Part shown: in pieces, positions 1 through 12,526 of the stretch
Numbering within the stretch: the stretch's first letter is position 1
Layout of the letters: every line of letters starts with the position of its first letter
Source of the DNA: Chrysoperla carnea
Taxonomy: Eukaryota; Arthropoda; Insecta; Neuroptera; Chrysopidae
NCBI RefSeq assembly: GCF_905475395.1
Contig: NC_058337.1
Coordinates: 100,000,368 to 100,064,367, forward strand
Length of the DNA stretch: 64,000 bases
Direction: 5' to 3'
Made by a program: the position numbers and the translations under genes
Notes under the pieces: generated by a model
Seen by the model: the letters and a program-made list of their open reading frames with translations, nothing else
The model's database searches: none
Told to the model about the DNA's origin: nothing

Positions 1-235
1 GTGAACCACCCGCTTCGCTGGACAACTGTTAAAGAATGTTCATGCAAAATTTGAATTAGATTGAACCAAAAAATCACGTTTTCCCAGTCAAAATTTGCCC
101 CAGTTTTTCACACCCGTAGAGATAGAATTACGGATTTATCGGATGCCTGCGTATTACAAATAATACACCTTCCAAGTTTCTGGTCTCTACGATCAACGGC
201 TTAGGCTGTGCGTTGATCCACCAGCCAGTCATTAA
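1..235. repeat. Dispersed insect repeat, fragment (family C)
   Basis: Non-coding sequence with phrases such as 'gcttaggctgtgcgttgat' and 'ccagccagtca' that I recognise as the end of a common insect dispersed repeat of the type found at 63.1-64.0 kb in this window. It runs to the window edge, so its true start is not visible. No open reading frame is preserved. The identification of the family is from recollection of its general form; the link to the 3' end of the window is an inference from style (both describe short diverged blocks) rather than a long alignment. Confidence 0.35.
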
Positions 236-249
236 GAACAAAGCATTTT

Positions 250-892
250 ATAGGTATAGATATATCAAGGTAAACTAATTTTAGTTCCAAGTTTGTAACG
301 CTTAGAGGTATTGATGATACAAACAAAATTCATAAAAACACCTAACTAGTCTATTTCTGGCTGTCCGCCTACTTGCCTGTTCGTCCGTCAGTCGGTCCGT
401 CCGTCTTCCATCACGATAACTCTAAAACAAAAAAAGATATCAAGCCGAAATTTTTATCGCGTACTCAGGACGTAAAAAGTTAGTTTGAATTCGTAATAGG
501 CAACATAGGCCATTTGGATCCGTAAGACCCATTTGGTACACCGTTAGAGGTAGAACAAATGTTCAAATTTAAAAAATGTTAATCATAAAATAGTTGACAA
601 TTTTTAAATATATCAATCCGTGAAGTTGCAAATTAGGACAACACTTGATGACCATTTTCTCCAAAACTATAAAAAGTAGGGAGTTGAAAAGGTAGCTTTA
701 ACTAGTGGTCTGGGGAAAGATTCTTGAAAAACCAAAATTTTCTCGAAAAGATTTTCGAAAATTTTCGAAAGACAAAACAAATGTATTGGTTTTTAAACTT
801 TTTTAATTTATTAAAAATAATACAAGCACTGACATTCAACACTTTCTATACAGGGTCAGAGAGTCATTTAATTGTTTCTTTTCACTTGTAAA
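250..892 (-). repeat. Dispersed repeat family A, copy 1 (reverse)
   Basis: Reverse-orientation copy of the roughly 500-550 bp family described at 9571-10117. Recognisable blocks, read on the minus strand, are the head (CAAGTG..CAATT near 866-892), the 'TTTTTACGTCCTGAGTACGC' block (near 455-480), the GACGGACGGAC block (near 385-400) and the 'CAAACTTGGAACTAAA' block (near 275-300). It is diverged and interrupted by unrelated sequence between about 640 and 860. No coding capacity. Confidence 0.6.
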
Positions 893-2854
893 TAAATAAA
901 ATTGTATAAAAAATATATTAGGCAACCTCTGTAGCTTGAAGCGTTGAGCAAAGTCAACCTCATGTTACCTGTATTTTATACATGTGGAAATTATTAAAAT
1001 ATGCTCTTATTTAATTATTCAATGTTTTATAATTGAATTATTTATTTTAGTAAACATTACAACAATATTGGTTATACACTGTTTCAACTCTTTTGGTTTA
1101 ATATGTTTTTAATGGGAATCATAAATTTGCAATTAAATCCTGTACATTCTGTAGAAGTGAGTATAGGCCCCTTTTTCATAAATGATTATATATGATTTTC
1201 GTTATTGTGAGCCTGAAACATTTTATGTTCGGAAATATTTTTTCTCATTTATGAATTTTTTTTTAAGTTGTTTCAAAACCACATTTCCCAAAATAACTAA
1301 AAATAAGCCTTATTGGAAACTTTTATTGCAAGCCTTCATTTTCAACAACAGCCAAAATCATTTCCTTATTTTACCTGACTACTTAAATCCTTCCATTAAA
1401 GTTATAAGACGTGATAAGACATACCGGATGTAACAGAATATATAGTCAATAATCTAGATAGTGATATGATCCAGACGTAAATTTTTTTTCCTTTTTAAAG
1501 TTTTTCTTTATATCTAACGGTTTGTTAAACTTATAGTTAGATTTGCTCTTTCTTTAGCAGTTCTATAACAGTTTTGCGGTATCTGTGACAATTTGTTAAA
1601 GATAGAGCAAAACTTTTAAAAACCAAAAATATCAACCTGATAAAAATCCCAACAATTTTGGTTCGAAAAATTTTTTGAATACCCAACATATTCGGCGGAA
1701 ATTTGAACCAGTATGCAAAATTTCTAAAGTCAGTAGCTCTACATCAGAGGTTTTTGGACAAATGTTCCTTATTACAAAATGCTTGTTTGAGTGTATACTA
1801 TCAGCCTCTAAATTATTGACCTTTTGTTCTGATACACGTGATATATTTCACTTAAACGTGATAAGATCCAAACATACATACAATTCATGGGGCCCATTCA
1901 TATAGGTTATTGAGTAGCTGACCCATAAAATAACTCCTGTAATTTAATGCAGGAAAAAAATTCTCTGTGATCTGAAGTATGTTATAAGCAACTACTTTTA
2001 TTAATTTAGGTAGGTTGAGAGTGGTATTTCTCACAAACCGATCTAAAGGTGGATTCCCATATTTTGGAAAACGATAAATTTTTTTTTGTTAAATATTGAT
2101 ACGTGCGTACAAATTACCTTAAATTTATTTCGAAACAATTTCCTTTAATATTATCTGTAACTATCGTATTACATAAGAAGTGTTATGGCTCGTTTATTTT
2201 TTGAAAGACTCTTTTTACAATTATTATTTAAGGTAATCAATTTAAATAATATTAAATAAAAATTGTTTAAAAATAGACAATACAATTATTTAATAAAAAT
2301 AATATTAAATTGTCAAAAAAACAAATTTATTCGTCTAAATATATTAAATTATTAGAGTATAGCAAAAATTACAAATAAATTTTTTGATGATTTTCTAAAT
2401 AAAATTTAAAAAAAATTAATACTCATACAAAAATAATTTTCTAGGAGAGAGTTTGCGGTTGAAATTTTATTTTGTTATTTTGTAATACTTCAATTTTCTT
2501 CAACAGGGGAAAAAATTAATAAACTTTGAAGTTACCTTTGTTATTTCAGTGTATTTATGAATGCCGTTCATAAATAGACTAAAATATTGATGATGTAAAA
2601 TTGTGTTTTATTAATAAAGGTGATTATAAAGTAAGAAAACATACGAATTTGATTTATTGCAATAGCTATACTGAAAAAGCTCTAATGATTTTACTAAATC
2701 TCTTTCAAGTGGTATATCACTCGAACTCCCCGGTGATACCCTGACCGTTTAATATTGATCTTAGCTATAACATCAAAAAATCAAAGTCCCTCTATGTATG
2801 ACCTGCCTGACTGTCAAAACTAAACGTTGATTAAATTTTTTTTATTATTAAATT
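893..2854. other. AT-rich non-coding interval
   Basis: No supported gene. Short ORFs at 1182-1433 and 1675-1905 have no recognisable domain and an ordinary AT-rich composition, so they are treated as chance. Numerous TAAT/ATTAAA runs around 2220-2420 form low-complexity sequence. Confidence 0.5.
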
Positions 2855-2996
2855 TAGGAAGTCTATTTAAGAACAGCAAGAGCGTTTTGACATCAACGCA
2901 CTTAGTTGGATCGCCAAAGAAAGGCTAACTCAAGTTAGTTCATCTCATAATGGCAATAGCTCGACAGTGACCTAAATGATTACACATCGTTTCATC
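2855..2996 (-). mobile_element. Non-LTR retrotransposon remnant, copy A, 3' part
   Basis: Minus-strand remnant matching the C-terminal coding end of the same retrotransposon found at 7460-8084 and 44820-45490 (shared blocks around 'aagaacagcaagagcgttttgac' in several diverged forms, and the CAGTGAC motif). It is separated from its other half (3596-4145) by an unrelated insertion; the 13 bases at 2984-2996 are repeated at 3583-3595 as a target-site duplication. Stops and frameshifts make it a fossil. Confidence 0.7.
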
Positions 2997-3595
2997 GAAA
3001 CACAACAGTAAATGTCTTTGGCCTTACATAAAAGGAGATATCAAACCTTCAAAAGGACATAGCCTGGTCACCACACAAAAATGGTTGGAACGAATTACAA
3101 AACCGGATCATTGAAAACAATATTATATCCAATTCCAATCAGGGTTTAGGGCATCATATGAAACTATGGACAACATAGTCATAATAGATGCCCTTATGAA
3201 AAATGTTTAGCAATGAAAAGGCGAAAACTTTACTGTTGTTTTATTGTTTTATTGACTCAAAAAAAAGCTCTCGATTCAGTCGACCGAAACATGCTATGGG
3301 AGTAGTGACGACTTATACAAATTTCATACTATCGAAGAGGATAAGTTTGTTGTTTTGATGACCAAGTTTGTTGTTTTACACACATTAAAACATGAAAACG
3401 TATATATGACCCATTCTGACTTTTAACTAGTAAATTGTAAAGAATTTATGTTATTTTACTTAATTTGTTTTTTAAATTTTTACGTAAATACATATTTTAT
3501 AATTTTGCACTATTCTGTAACACAAGCTGTAATTTTGTAATAATTGATTTGCTTTTTGTATATCAATAAAGAATATATATATACATCGTTTCATC
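2997..3595 (+). mobile_element. 5'-truncated non-LTR retrotransposon nested in copy A
   Basis: A 599-bp plus-strand insertion carrying fragments of reverse transcriptase. Around 3138-3215 the translation includes QSGFRASYETMDNIVIID, resembling the QxGFRxxxST..I segment of non-LTR reverse transcriptases. Near 3250-3302 a frameshift inside an A run separates FIDSKK from ALDSVDRNMLW, the motif A-like FxDxxKAFDSVDRxxLW region. After this the sequence jumps to a short 3' UTR with AATAAA at 3565-3570 and an AT repeat tail. The flanking 13-bp direct repeat ACATCGTTTCATC (2984-2996 and 3583-3595) is its target-site duplication. It is 5' truncated and internally deleted, hence dead. Clade (CR1/Jockey-like) is uncertain. 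Confidence 0.85.
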
Positions 3596-4145
3596 TTCCT
3601 CCCTACTGTGACAGCTCCTACAATAATCGTGTTGCACTGGTAGGCGTGCCTACTGCCTAGCCTATTTCATATAATAGCCGCAGCCAATTTGTTTATAGAG
3701 GTCCTTTGAAACGAGAAATGATCTTCAGTACGCCTACAATATCTGATTAAATGTCGCCCATATTTGCCTTCCAGTACCACAGATACGTTCCTGCTTTCAT
3801 CTAAAGTTAGCCTTTTTTAAGATTCTCTCTTTCAGGAGCAGCTTGCAGTTCACTAAGGGAACTCCCAGATTCCTATTCTAACAAGCTCGTTTACTTCACA
3901 ACTCCCTGGAATGTCCCTATGTCTTGGTACCCATATCAGGTTTGCATTTATTTTTTCTGCCAGCTCATTTAAGGACGTTCGGCAGTTCTGTGCTACTTTT
4001 AAGGTTTGGTAGAACGAGCTTTTAGATTTTAGCAATGTTTGGGAGTCGGTTAAGATAGTAATGTCATTGTACATGAAAGTGTTCAGTCTTATCCATTCGC
4101 ATACCTTGTTAATAACCATCATTTCAGCTTGAGACTGTTAAAACC
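3596..4145 (-). mobile_element. Non-LTR retrotransposon remnant, copy A, RNase H part
   Basis: Minus-strand coding fossil. The reading frame 3853-4122 (89 aa) has an RNase H-like segment: ITILTDSQTLL resembles the catalytic-aspartate (DSQ) strand, and LIWVPRHRDIPGSCEVNELVR matches the WVPGHxxIxGNExADELAR motif of retrotransposon RNase H. In a functional enzyme the histidine and the aspartate of this motif are catalytic; here the aspartate position reads N (VNELVR), so the site is degraded. Toward 3596 it continues into the C-terminal tail shared with copies B and C. The presence of RNase H suggests the I/R1/LOA-type groups of non-LTR elements; the exact clade is not determined. Confidence 0.8.
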
Positions 4146-7100
4146 CATTAAAAAAGTATATTATTGAGAAGATTAAAATTCAGACATCCTGTATAGTGTA
4201 TCTTATATACATATCCTGCAAGCATATATTTTACCATACAACATACTCAAAAATGAAAACAGTTTTCATCTCAGTGGCAAACAGGCATTAGGCTTGGAGA
4301 GTCTACATCAACATTTATACACATACATACATATACTCATATCCAAACTGCAGAGAGAGCATTGAAAATTTATTAAAAACAAACAAACCGTTTCTGTAGA
4401 ATAAAAGGCAACATCATATATGTATATAGTAACCAGCGACGAATATACTTATATGTATATGCGAACCATTCTCATCATACGGGAAGTTGGTAGTATAGGG
4501 TGATTAAAAATAGGATGATTCCGAAAGTGGGGAGGAAATACGAGAATACCTAAGATCAAACGCCATTACATTTTAGCTTTGAACACAACCAATCTACTAT
4601 AAAAATAGCGGTTAGGTGACTTAATGATAAGAAGGTTAGATGCATCACTATATCGACAAATTTTATATTTCGTGTCTTAGTTAAGGTGGTGATTGACTGA
4701 AAAAGGAACCCATCCCAAACTTTTCCTTACATATCTATTCTTATCACTCAATTTAGATAGATTAGTTCCAACCATATGTTTTGAATTTAAAGTCATTGTC
4801 TCAATGTCCCATTTCAAAATATCCTTATTTCTTACATACGAAGAACTTAACGAAATTATTGCGAATATTTGCCACCATTATTAATTATTTAGCTACTGCC
4901 AAAGGCGGATTATCGATAAGGCAAACTAGGCACATGTCAAGAGGCACGGGGCTATAAAGGGACACGCGTATTGACCTATTTAAACAAAGAGGGAGTATAT
5001 AAGTACCTACTAGTTAAAATTTATCATATATGGCCAATGGCACTCTCACCAAATCCACCTGTGGGTACTCCTAAGGTATTTATAAAAAAACCTACTATGT
5101 ACGACAGCTAGTGATTGTTTTGCCAGCCTTTGCCCTTGCTTTGCCAATCAAAGTTTAATTTATTAGCCTTGGAAAAGGCTTAAGCAAAGGCTGACAAAAC
5201 AAAACTGGGGATATTCAATACTGGAGCAATTTCATCGTTAAGGGTGGATATTTCAAATTTTTTGCAAGTCAAATTTAAGTTTCAGCTGTAGAATATTGGT
5301 TTTGTCAATTTCTTTTTGTCATAATGAAGCTAACTGTTTTCATAGCGCAAGGTTAAATTAAGCTCTAAAGAATGAACTTGAAGGAATTATGACTACAAAT
5401 GCAGATATAAGTTTTTATAACTAGGTGGAGTTGTCACAAGATGTTGATATGCTTGCGTTTCAAAATACATGTTATGGCCAATTTTGAGAGTTATTTAATC
5501 ACAATAAAAATGATTTTGTATCGTGCTAACCAGCATGATGGGATGTAATAAAGAACAGAAACATGATGTAGATCATTTATCATGACTGATTGAGATTTAA
5601 CATGTTATATGCCTATGATTTTCTAGTTCTAATTTTCAACATTCCTATGAGAATGATAACTCCATTTATATTTAATGATAAATATAATTTTCTAGAATGT
5701 TTACCAATCGTTATATTATATTTGGTCTGTCCACATATTCAAACATATACATACAGAATTTGTTCACAATATTCGAGGCAAGTTACAACACAAGGCAAAT
5801 AAGCAGAGAACTAAATCAACGAACCAATTCTCATATGCCAGTTTTCCACCATATGTATGTATAACTCAGCACAACTTTCTAAAGTTACAGAATGATGCAG
5901 TCATTGTGTCCAAAAATCTTGAATTTTTTTTCGCATTTTAAACAATGTTGCGTTTATTTGTTTTCCAAGCTTCAATTGCTTTGCTTGTTTGACTTGTGCT
6001 GCTTTAAATATAATGCTCCATTGGAACTCTGGAGGATGATCTGACAGTTAATACATGCTTTAAATGCTGCAACGTAAAATTTCGTTACCGCTTCGTATCT
6101 GGTATGGTGATTTAATACAATTTATTTTTGTTATAATACAATGAGTTCTCGTTTATCGGGGAGAAAGTCTCCCAGTTTGTGGACATCTCATTTTAAAGAT
6201 AGTATGAAATCACTTTCTGTGAAGCATTGTCTAACGCACCTTAAAATGTTCTTTGGATCATTCTGATCAATAGCTCTCAAGAATATAAAAATTTTTAACG
6301 AGTAGTTTACGAGCTACGAGCAATCAAAGATACAAATATATTATAGTTTTAGTATATGACGAGGACATTTCAAAAAAATTACATTTTTGGTTTATATTGA
6401 GCCTCTACTGCCAATATTTATATTTTTTTAAATTTTCTTATAGCACCTTATGAATTTAGCAATAACCTTTCACTAACCTTATTTTGTGTTTGATAGCTGA
6501 TTAGTTATTGAGGTATAAAATAGTAGACAGCCTTGTACATACTGTACCAGTTCGTTTATATATATTACGCTTTTAACAAAATGCTAAAGCTAGCATATGT
6601 TGATGATTGCTTTATATTGTAACTTTATTCGTCAGTTTAAATATTATTTTGCCGTAGACTATATATTTAACATACCCATACATATACGTATATGCCATAA
6701 ACCTAGCTAGGCTACTACATAGCCTAGGTGTGTGCTAGTGCACTTGTGGGCAATGGTTACTCTTTTTACTGAGTAAGCTCTCCAGGTTGTTTTCGTATTC
6801 CCCAATGAAAGTCAGCATGAGATGTATGTTCTGAGGGAAGACTCACTCAGTGTAAATACAGAGTATCCTAACAATTTTTTTTTTAATTAAAATATTTATC
6901 TGAGAATAAATGTAATAAAGTAATATAAATTTAATTCTTTTTATAGACTGGAAAGCAATGGTCTTTTCCATTATTAAAATCACTTGCAAGAAGAAAAAAT
7001 ACTTTTTCAGTTCAAAGTAACCCTCGAAGAAATTCAGAGATGAATGAATAACCAAACAAAATTATCGCCAAAAACATTATCCCCACCCCTAAACATTATC

Positions 7101-7459
7101 ATTGGCATGTGTACAGTAAATAAAATTCCGCTTATAATCCTTTTAACAACAGTCGGTAATCTATTTTCTGTTTAGATTCTAAACAGGTAAACACTCTGTA
7201 TTAAACTATTTTTAACATCATACGCCTCACTTCTAAACATACCTTTCTAGTTAAAAGCCATAAAGATTATAACAAAGTCAAAGCCTGCCCAGCTATGTGC
7301 TAGTGCTGTGTGTATTAAGTCCGGACACCACACTGTTTTCATAAAATTTTGATGTGATACATTGTACGTTTATGATATTATAAACTGTATAAGTGTATAC
7401 TGTGGTAGTACATTTCATATAACTTGAGCATACTAAATTAGACTGGTTGACTGGTATTG
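4146..7459. other. AT-rich non-coding interval with one hairpin
   Basis: No supported gene. Short ORFs (4693-4884, 5590-5802, 6843-7055) show no domain. The only clear structure is the inverted repeat at 5116-5201. A stretch near 4978-5010 resembles the start of the 55-kb repeat unit ('aaacaaagagggag'), perhaps a stray fragment. Confidence 0.45.
5116..5201. repeat. 86-bp hairpin (inverted repeat)
   Basis: Arms 5116-5133 (TGTTTTGCCAGCCTTTGC) and 5184-5201 pair at 17 of 18 positions around a 50-base loop that contains further pairing possibilities (AGCCTTGG/AAGGCTTA). It could be a tiny foldback element or, less likely, a small-RNA precursor. No coding potential. Confidence 0.7.
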
Positions 7460-8084
7460 GTTAGGTTAGAGTGATCATCCTTGTGTCAGACACACTAAGA
7501 CCATATGGTTTGTTGTGATACCGCAAAGAGGATTGGCGCTTCTTCGACCACTACTCCATGAACCATTTGAAGCCGTTTGAGACCCACGGGAGTGCTTTGA
7601 CGTCAACGAGCTTCAGATCAGAAAAGTCGTCAAAGAAATGCTGACTCAAACGAGTCCATCTCTTCATAGTAAGTTCTGGGCAGTGACAAAGAGGATGAGA
7701 CATCCTTTCTTCCTCATCTCTACTGTGACAGCCCCTGTAATAATCGTGAGGCACTGGTAGAACCAACCGTTCAGCGAGCCTCCCACCTAGGCCAGATGGC
7801 AGGCTCATATCCTGTTATATCCGCAACAACTATGTTTATAGAAGCCTTTTAAAGCAATATAAGATTTCGTAGCGCTTACAGTTGTAGTCAGACTATATCT
7901 ATCTGGTAGTACTTCAAGTGCGTCCCCCCCCCCATCTAAGATTATCGTTTCTTAAGATATCCTCATTCAGGAACACTTTACAGTTTGCAAAGGGAATTCC
8001 AGAATTTTAAGGTTGATGCTTGTGTCTCACAGCCTTCTGTCATTTTTAGCAGGCTTGTCAGCTTCACAATTCCCTGGAATGTCC
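7460..8084 (-). mobile_element. Non-LTR retrotransposon remnant, copy B
   Basis: Minus-strand 3' end of the same family as copy A. The longest frame (7551-7808) reads CHSRDEEERMSHPLCHCPEL followed by a conserved tail ending SNGFKWF, typical of the C-terminal cysteine-rich segment that follows RNase H in many insect non-LTR elements. It preserves the uninterrupted version of the site where copy A carries its nested insertion (around 7684-7740). Upstream coding is lost after about 8084, where unrelated repeat sequence begins. A run of ten C residues lies near 7926. Frameshifted and inactive. Confidence 0.75.
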
Positions 8085-8189
8085 CCGTAGATTTTTTTTT
8101 AATTTTTCGATAATTTTTCACAAGATCACTAGTTGAAACTACCTGCAAATTTTCTAATCCCAATTTTTAAAGTTACGTAGAAAATGAAC

Positions 8190-8477
8190 ACCAAAGTTTT
8201 GTCCTAATTTGCGCTCATTTACGAATTTAATCTCACTTCTTACGTCCTGAAGCGCGCTATAAAAATTTCAGCTTGATATCTCTTTTCGTTTTTCAGTTGT
8301 CGTGCTCCTAAGCGGACCAAGCGACAGACAACCATAAACGAACTAATTATGCCTGTGATTTCATGAACACCTATACCAAAATTTTGTTTGTAGCATCCAT
8401 TTTTTAACCGTTACAAACTTGTCACTAAACTTAGTATACCTTGATATATGTTACATATATACAATACAAGGTATAAA
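8190..8477 (+). repeat. Dispersed repeat family A, copy 2 (3' half)
   Basis: Plus-oriented 3' half of family A: 'cttacgtcctgaagcgc', 'tttcagcttgatatctc', 'ttacaaacttgtcactaaac' and the terminal hairpin TATACCTTG...CAAGGTATA (8442-8475). The hairpin arms differ from other copies but still pair. No coding capacity. Confidence 0.75.
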
Positions 8478-8920
8478 AAATTCAATAATATCTACGCACA
8501 AACAAGAAAAGGAAAACTAAAGAAAGCAACGCTTTACGCGTAAAAAAGAGGAGTTGTTGTGTCTCAGTTCAGCTCAAAAACAAAAAATTGTATTTCCACA
8601 CTAATAAGAAATAAACTATATATTAGGTAGGCACTATAGTATATATAAATTACTAGCCGCATATAAGTTTCTCAGAAAACCGAATCTAGGTTTGGTTTTA
8701 CCTTATATTCTGCAGTACCTACCAGTAAATACATTTACATGCATATATAGAACATGGAAAATGTTGAATAAAGCTGTAAATAAACTAAGCTTTAGGTATA
8801 ACCTCTACTCTACTTGTATAAGTTTTAACATAAGTAACGAATACATTAATACTGTACGTACGTTTTAGGACTTTAGGAGGTATACCTACGATTTTAATGT
8901 GTGTGTATGTTTTTAAATAG

Positions 8921-8945
8921 TTTTTTTTTTTTTTTTTTTTTTTTT
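8921..8945. repeat. Poly-T run (25 bases)
   Basis: Twenty-five consecutive T residues. It could be the reverse-oriented poly(A) tail of a retroposed sequence, but no recognisable element body adjoins it, so it is listed only as a mononucleotide tract. Confidence 0.9.
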
Positions 8946-9044
8946 GCATAATATGAAACCATATTTTTGTTAGTTCAAAGTAATATTTTTTATATCGACT
9001 TTCAAAGTTTTTAATGTTTTGTAAAAGTATACCTATCTAAAGTT

Positions 9045-9413
9045 AGTTGGGCTATACTCAACGTTACTATACACCAGCAGGTAAATGCGAAAAACTGTTA
9101 TTTAATCAAATTAAGGTATTACCCACGAAATGAGACTAATAGTAGTTTTACTCGAAATATTCCAAAGAGGGGAGCAATATATTAGCTTTGGTCCGAAGGC
9201 CTCATCTTGTAAACCATAAGAGATACAACAATAGTTGGGTTATACTCAACTATACACCAGCAGGTAAATGCGAAAAACTGTTATTTAATCAAATTAAGGT
9301 ATTACCCACGAAATGAGACTAATAGTAGTTTTACTCGAAATATTCCAAAGAGGAGAGCAATATATTGACTTTGGTCCGAAGGACTCATATTGTAAACCAT
9401 AAGAGATACAATA
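9045..9413. repeat. Tandem duplication, 187-bp unit x 2
   Basis: Two head-to-tail copies starting at 9045 and 9232, nearly identical across 'cagcaggtaaatgcgaaaaa', 'acccacgaaatgagactaat' and 'ttggtccgaagg' blocks. The second copy lacks a few bases (CGTTAC) near its start. High similarity suggests a recent local duplication. No ORF. Confidence 0.9.
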
Positions 9414-9570
9414 ATAGTTTAAATGTGCAAATTGTTCCTTATGAGATATATAAATATACAACTTTTTAAGTTTCTTTCAGATTAAAGAAAAACTTAAGTT
9501 TCCATTTTCTCAAAAACGTTAAAATATTGAGAATTTAAAATTTTTGAATATATCAAAAATAAATAAATAA

Positions 9571-10117
9571 ACAAGTGAAAGCAAACAATTGACTGAGTTA
9601 ATTGTTGAAATACCATGCATAGTCAGTGTTGATTTCTTTATCACATTACACATACAAACATGTGACACATACATAACTGATAATCAAGTATAGTACATAC
9701 TTTAAAATTTCCGCCTAATTGGCGCCCTCACGGGTAAACAGTGATGTTTACGAAAAAATGTTTCAAACAAAAGTTGTTTAATTTTTGATAAGGAACATTT
9801 TTTACATTTAAACTTTTGTTTTATCTCTAACGGTCTACAAGACCCAATTGACCTATGATGCTCACGAACTTGACCTCACTTTTTACGTCCTGAGTACGCT
9901 GTAAAAATTTCAGCTCGATATCTTTTTGCGTTTTTGAGTTATCGTGTCCACAGACGGACGGACGGACGGACGGACAACCGGAAATGGACTAATTAGGTGA
10001 TTTAGTGAACACCTATGACAAAATTTTTTTTTTCCTAGCATCATTATTTTTCAGCGTTACAAACTTGGGACTAAACTTAATATACTATGTATATTTCATA
10101 TATACATGGTATAAAAA
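9571..10117 (+). repeat. Dispersed repeat family A, copy 3 (near full length)
   Basis: About 547 bp. Starts ACAAGTGAAAGCAAACAATT, continues through 'ttttacgtcctgagtacgct', a GACGGACGGACGGACGGAC tract at 9955-9974 and 'ggactaattaggtgattt', and ends in a terminal hairpin TATACTATG...CATGGTATA (10081-10112) followed by A-rich sequence. Matching copies lie at 11435-11930 and 52015-52547, with partial copies elsewhere. It has no coding capacity and no obvious TIRs; it is probably a non-autonomous mobile element. A short ORF at 10005-10247 merely crosses its 3' end. Confidence 0.85.
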
Positions 10118-11434
10118 GAACGACGAGTGTCTTGAGACTCCCAGTAGGAACAAAGTTCCTTTCGTAACTTCGTACATTATAAATAATATAAATAAAGCGT
10201 TTACTTTTTTATTTACAAGATATTTTTTTGAAAATTTAAGGTATTAATTTTAGAAGTCAAATAGGTACCTTTTTTTATTCTTTAAAGAATTTAGTTTTAT
10301 AACTATTACTTTTAGAGTTAATTATAATATTAGTTTAAAAAAGACATACCTACCTACTTACTGATACAGTAGTCAACCCAATATTTGAACCCATTACCTA
10401 TATTTGCTTTGATCAGGATATTTATTATGATATAACAAATAATTTTCTTGTGCTTACTTTAATTTATCTCTATTATCTTTAAGTTCTGATAACTCACTTT
10501 CACAATTCATTTTTTTTGAATCACAAAACATGAAATTTTGACAAAAAATACTAATTGACAAATTTTTAAAATATTTTTGCATATTCTCAAAAGCTGAAAC
10601 GCTTTAAAAAGTAAATGATAAGCTGAAACGCTTAGAAAAGTTTAAGTTTCCTCAGAGACATACAGGTGAAAATGATCGGTTTTTGCAGTGGTTTTTTTCT
10701 CTTACAATTTTTTGGGTTTTACCTCCCAACCAGCAAAAAATCAGAACGATAACGTGCGATAAACAACAAAGTTCAAACCTTCGAAATTTTTTGGGAAGGT
10801 AGCCGCTATTATTTTATTTTACATGAATCTTTATTTAAAACTTATTTACTATAATATTGGGTATTCCGACAATTAACTCAGTTATTGACTACAAATGCTT
10901 ACCAAATACTAAAAACTTATATTTATCAATTCTAATTCGAAAGACAAAAGATTTTAATTTTCGAAATTTTCGAAATTTTTTCTTCAATTACAAAGTTTCC
11001 CCTGTTTTCATTTTTTCGGATGGTTAAAAAATCTCCGAAAACATTAAAACAAGAAAAACTTTGTGGAAATTAAATCTCAATAGTGCAAAAAATGGACAAA
11101 ATGGAAGTATTTACCATAAACCAAGTTGTAGAAAATACATTTTACTGCAATTATGTTCGATGACTGATAATAATTGATTGAATCAGAATGCTATTGGACT
11201 AATCCACAAAGGCCATATCTAACACACTTTTGTTATGAAGAGTAGGTACCGTAGGTAATATTTGATGATTTGTACACAAATGTAAAAATGTTGTTATATT
11301 GTATCAACAGCTAGTCTAGATTGATTATATATTTTATTGAACGGTAGTGCCATCTATCGATATGAAATTGACGTTACTACAGGAGGATATACAAAAATAA
11401 TGTAAAACTAGATTATATGTGGGTATGTACGTAA
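10118..11434. other. AT-rich non-coding interval
   Basis: No gene supported. A small tandem repeat of AAGCTGAAACGCTT type occurs at 10590-10640. Blocks near 10940-10980 (TTTTCGAAATTTTCGAAATT) are low-complexity sequence that recurs near 740-770 and 40380. Confidence 0.4.
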
Positions 11435-11930
11435 ACAAGTGAAAACAAACAATTGACTGAGTTAATTGTTGAAATACCATGAATAGACAGTGTTGATTAC
11501 TCTATCACATTACACATACATACATATCACACATACATAACTGATATTCCCATATAATAAATACTATACAATTTGCGCATATTTTGCGCTCACGGGTAAA
11601 CAGTGACGTTTACAAAAATATGTTGGAACAAAAGTTGTTTATTTTTTGATAAGGAACATTTTTTACATTTAAATTTTTGTTGACCCAATTGACCTATATT
11701 GCTCATTTACAAACTCGACCTCACTTTTTACGTCCTGAGTACACTGTAAAAATTCAGCTTCATATCTTTTTTCGTTTTTGAGTTATCGTGTCCACAGACG
11801 GACTGACTAATTAAGTGATTACCTATACCTATACCAAAATTTTGTTCGTAGCATCAATATTTTTAAGCGTTAAAAACTTGGGACTAAACTTAGTATACCA
11901 TGCCTATTGCATATACGCATGGTATAATAA
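11435..11930 (+). repeat. Dispersed repeat family A, copy 4 (near full length)
   Basis: About 496 bp, aligned by eye with copy 3 from ACAAGTGAAAACAAACAATT to the terminal hairpin TATACCATGC...GCATGGTATA (11894-11926), which pairs perfectly over ten bases. It has a short deletion in the GGAC tract (near 11798-11810). No coding capacity. Confidence 0.85.
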
Positions 11931-12526
11931 AAATACAATGTTTTCATGTTTTGATTCAATGCCTTCATAAAACAATATTTAAATTTAAATTTGGTCGTAC
12001 GAAAAATTCTTGGAATTTTTTACTCTGATATCTGTTTTATGTAATTATTTTCCTATTCAAATATTTCCAATAATAAAATTTTGATCAACATTTCTAATAA
12101 TCAACATCCCTCTTTATAATTTGCGTATTGAAACGTAAATTTATCCACATATGAATTTTAGCCAGAAAAATGTTTCATCCAATCAACGGTATGGTTCTTG
12201 TTTTAGATAAATAATTTGGATAAATAAATAATAAGGTATACTATATTAATTTGGACCGATATTGTATTTACTGGGTTCGTTTTTTTTTTTTTCATTTTAC
12301 AACAGTTTAACAACTCAACAGTTACATTTCTGAAAAAGCTGTGTTTGATAGCCATAAAAGAGTAAACGCCGCAGCCAAAGAATTTGAAGTTCAACGTACC
12401 TACTTTGAACTAGACCGGTCAATTTTTGCTAAAACCCTATGGAATGTGTTTCTCTGATGTCAAATATCCTTCGTAATCATTGACTAAGTTGCGCAATTGT
12501 TCCTATTTGCTAATAAACAATAACTG

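Noticed and set aside
8921..8945. Poly-T as the tail of a retrocopy
   Set aside because: No gene-like or element-like body or target duplication was found next to it.
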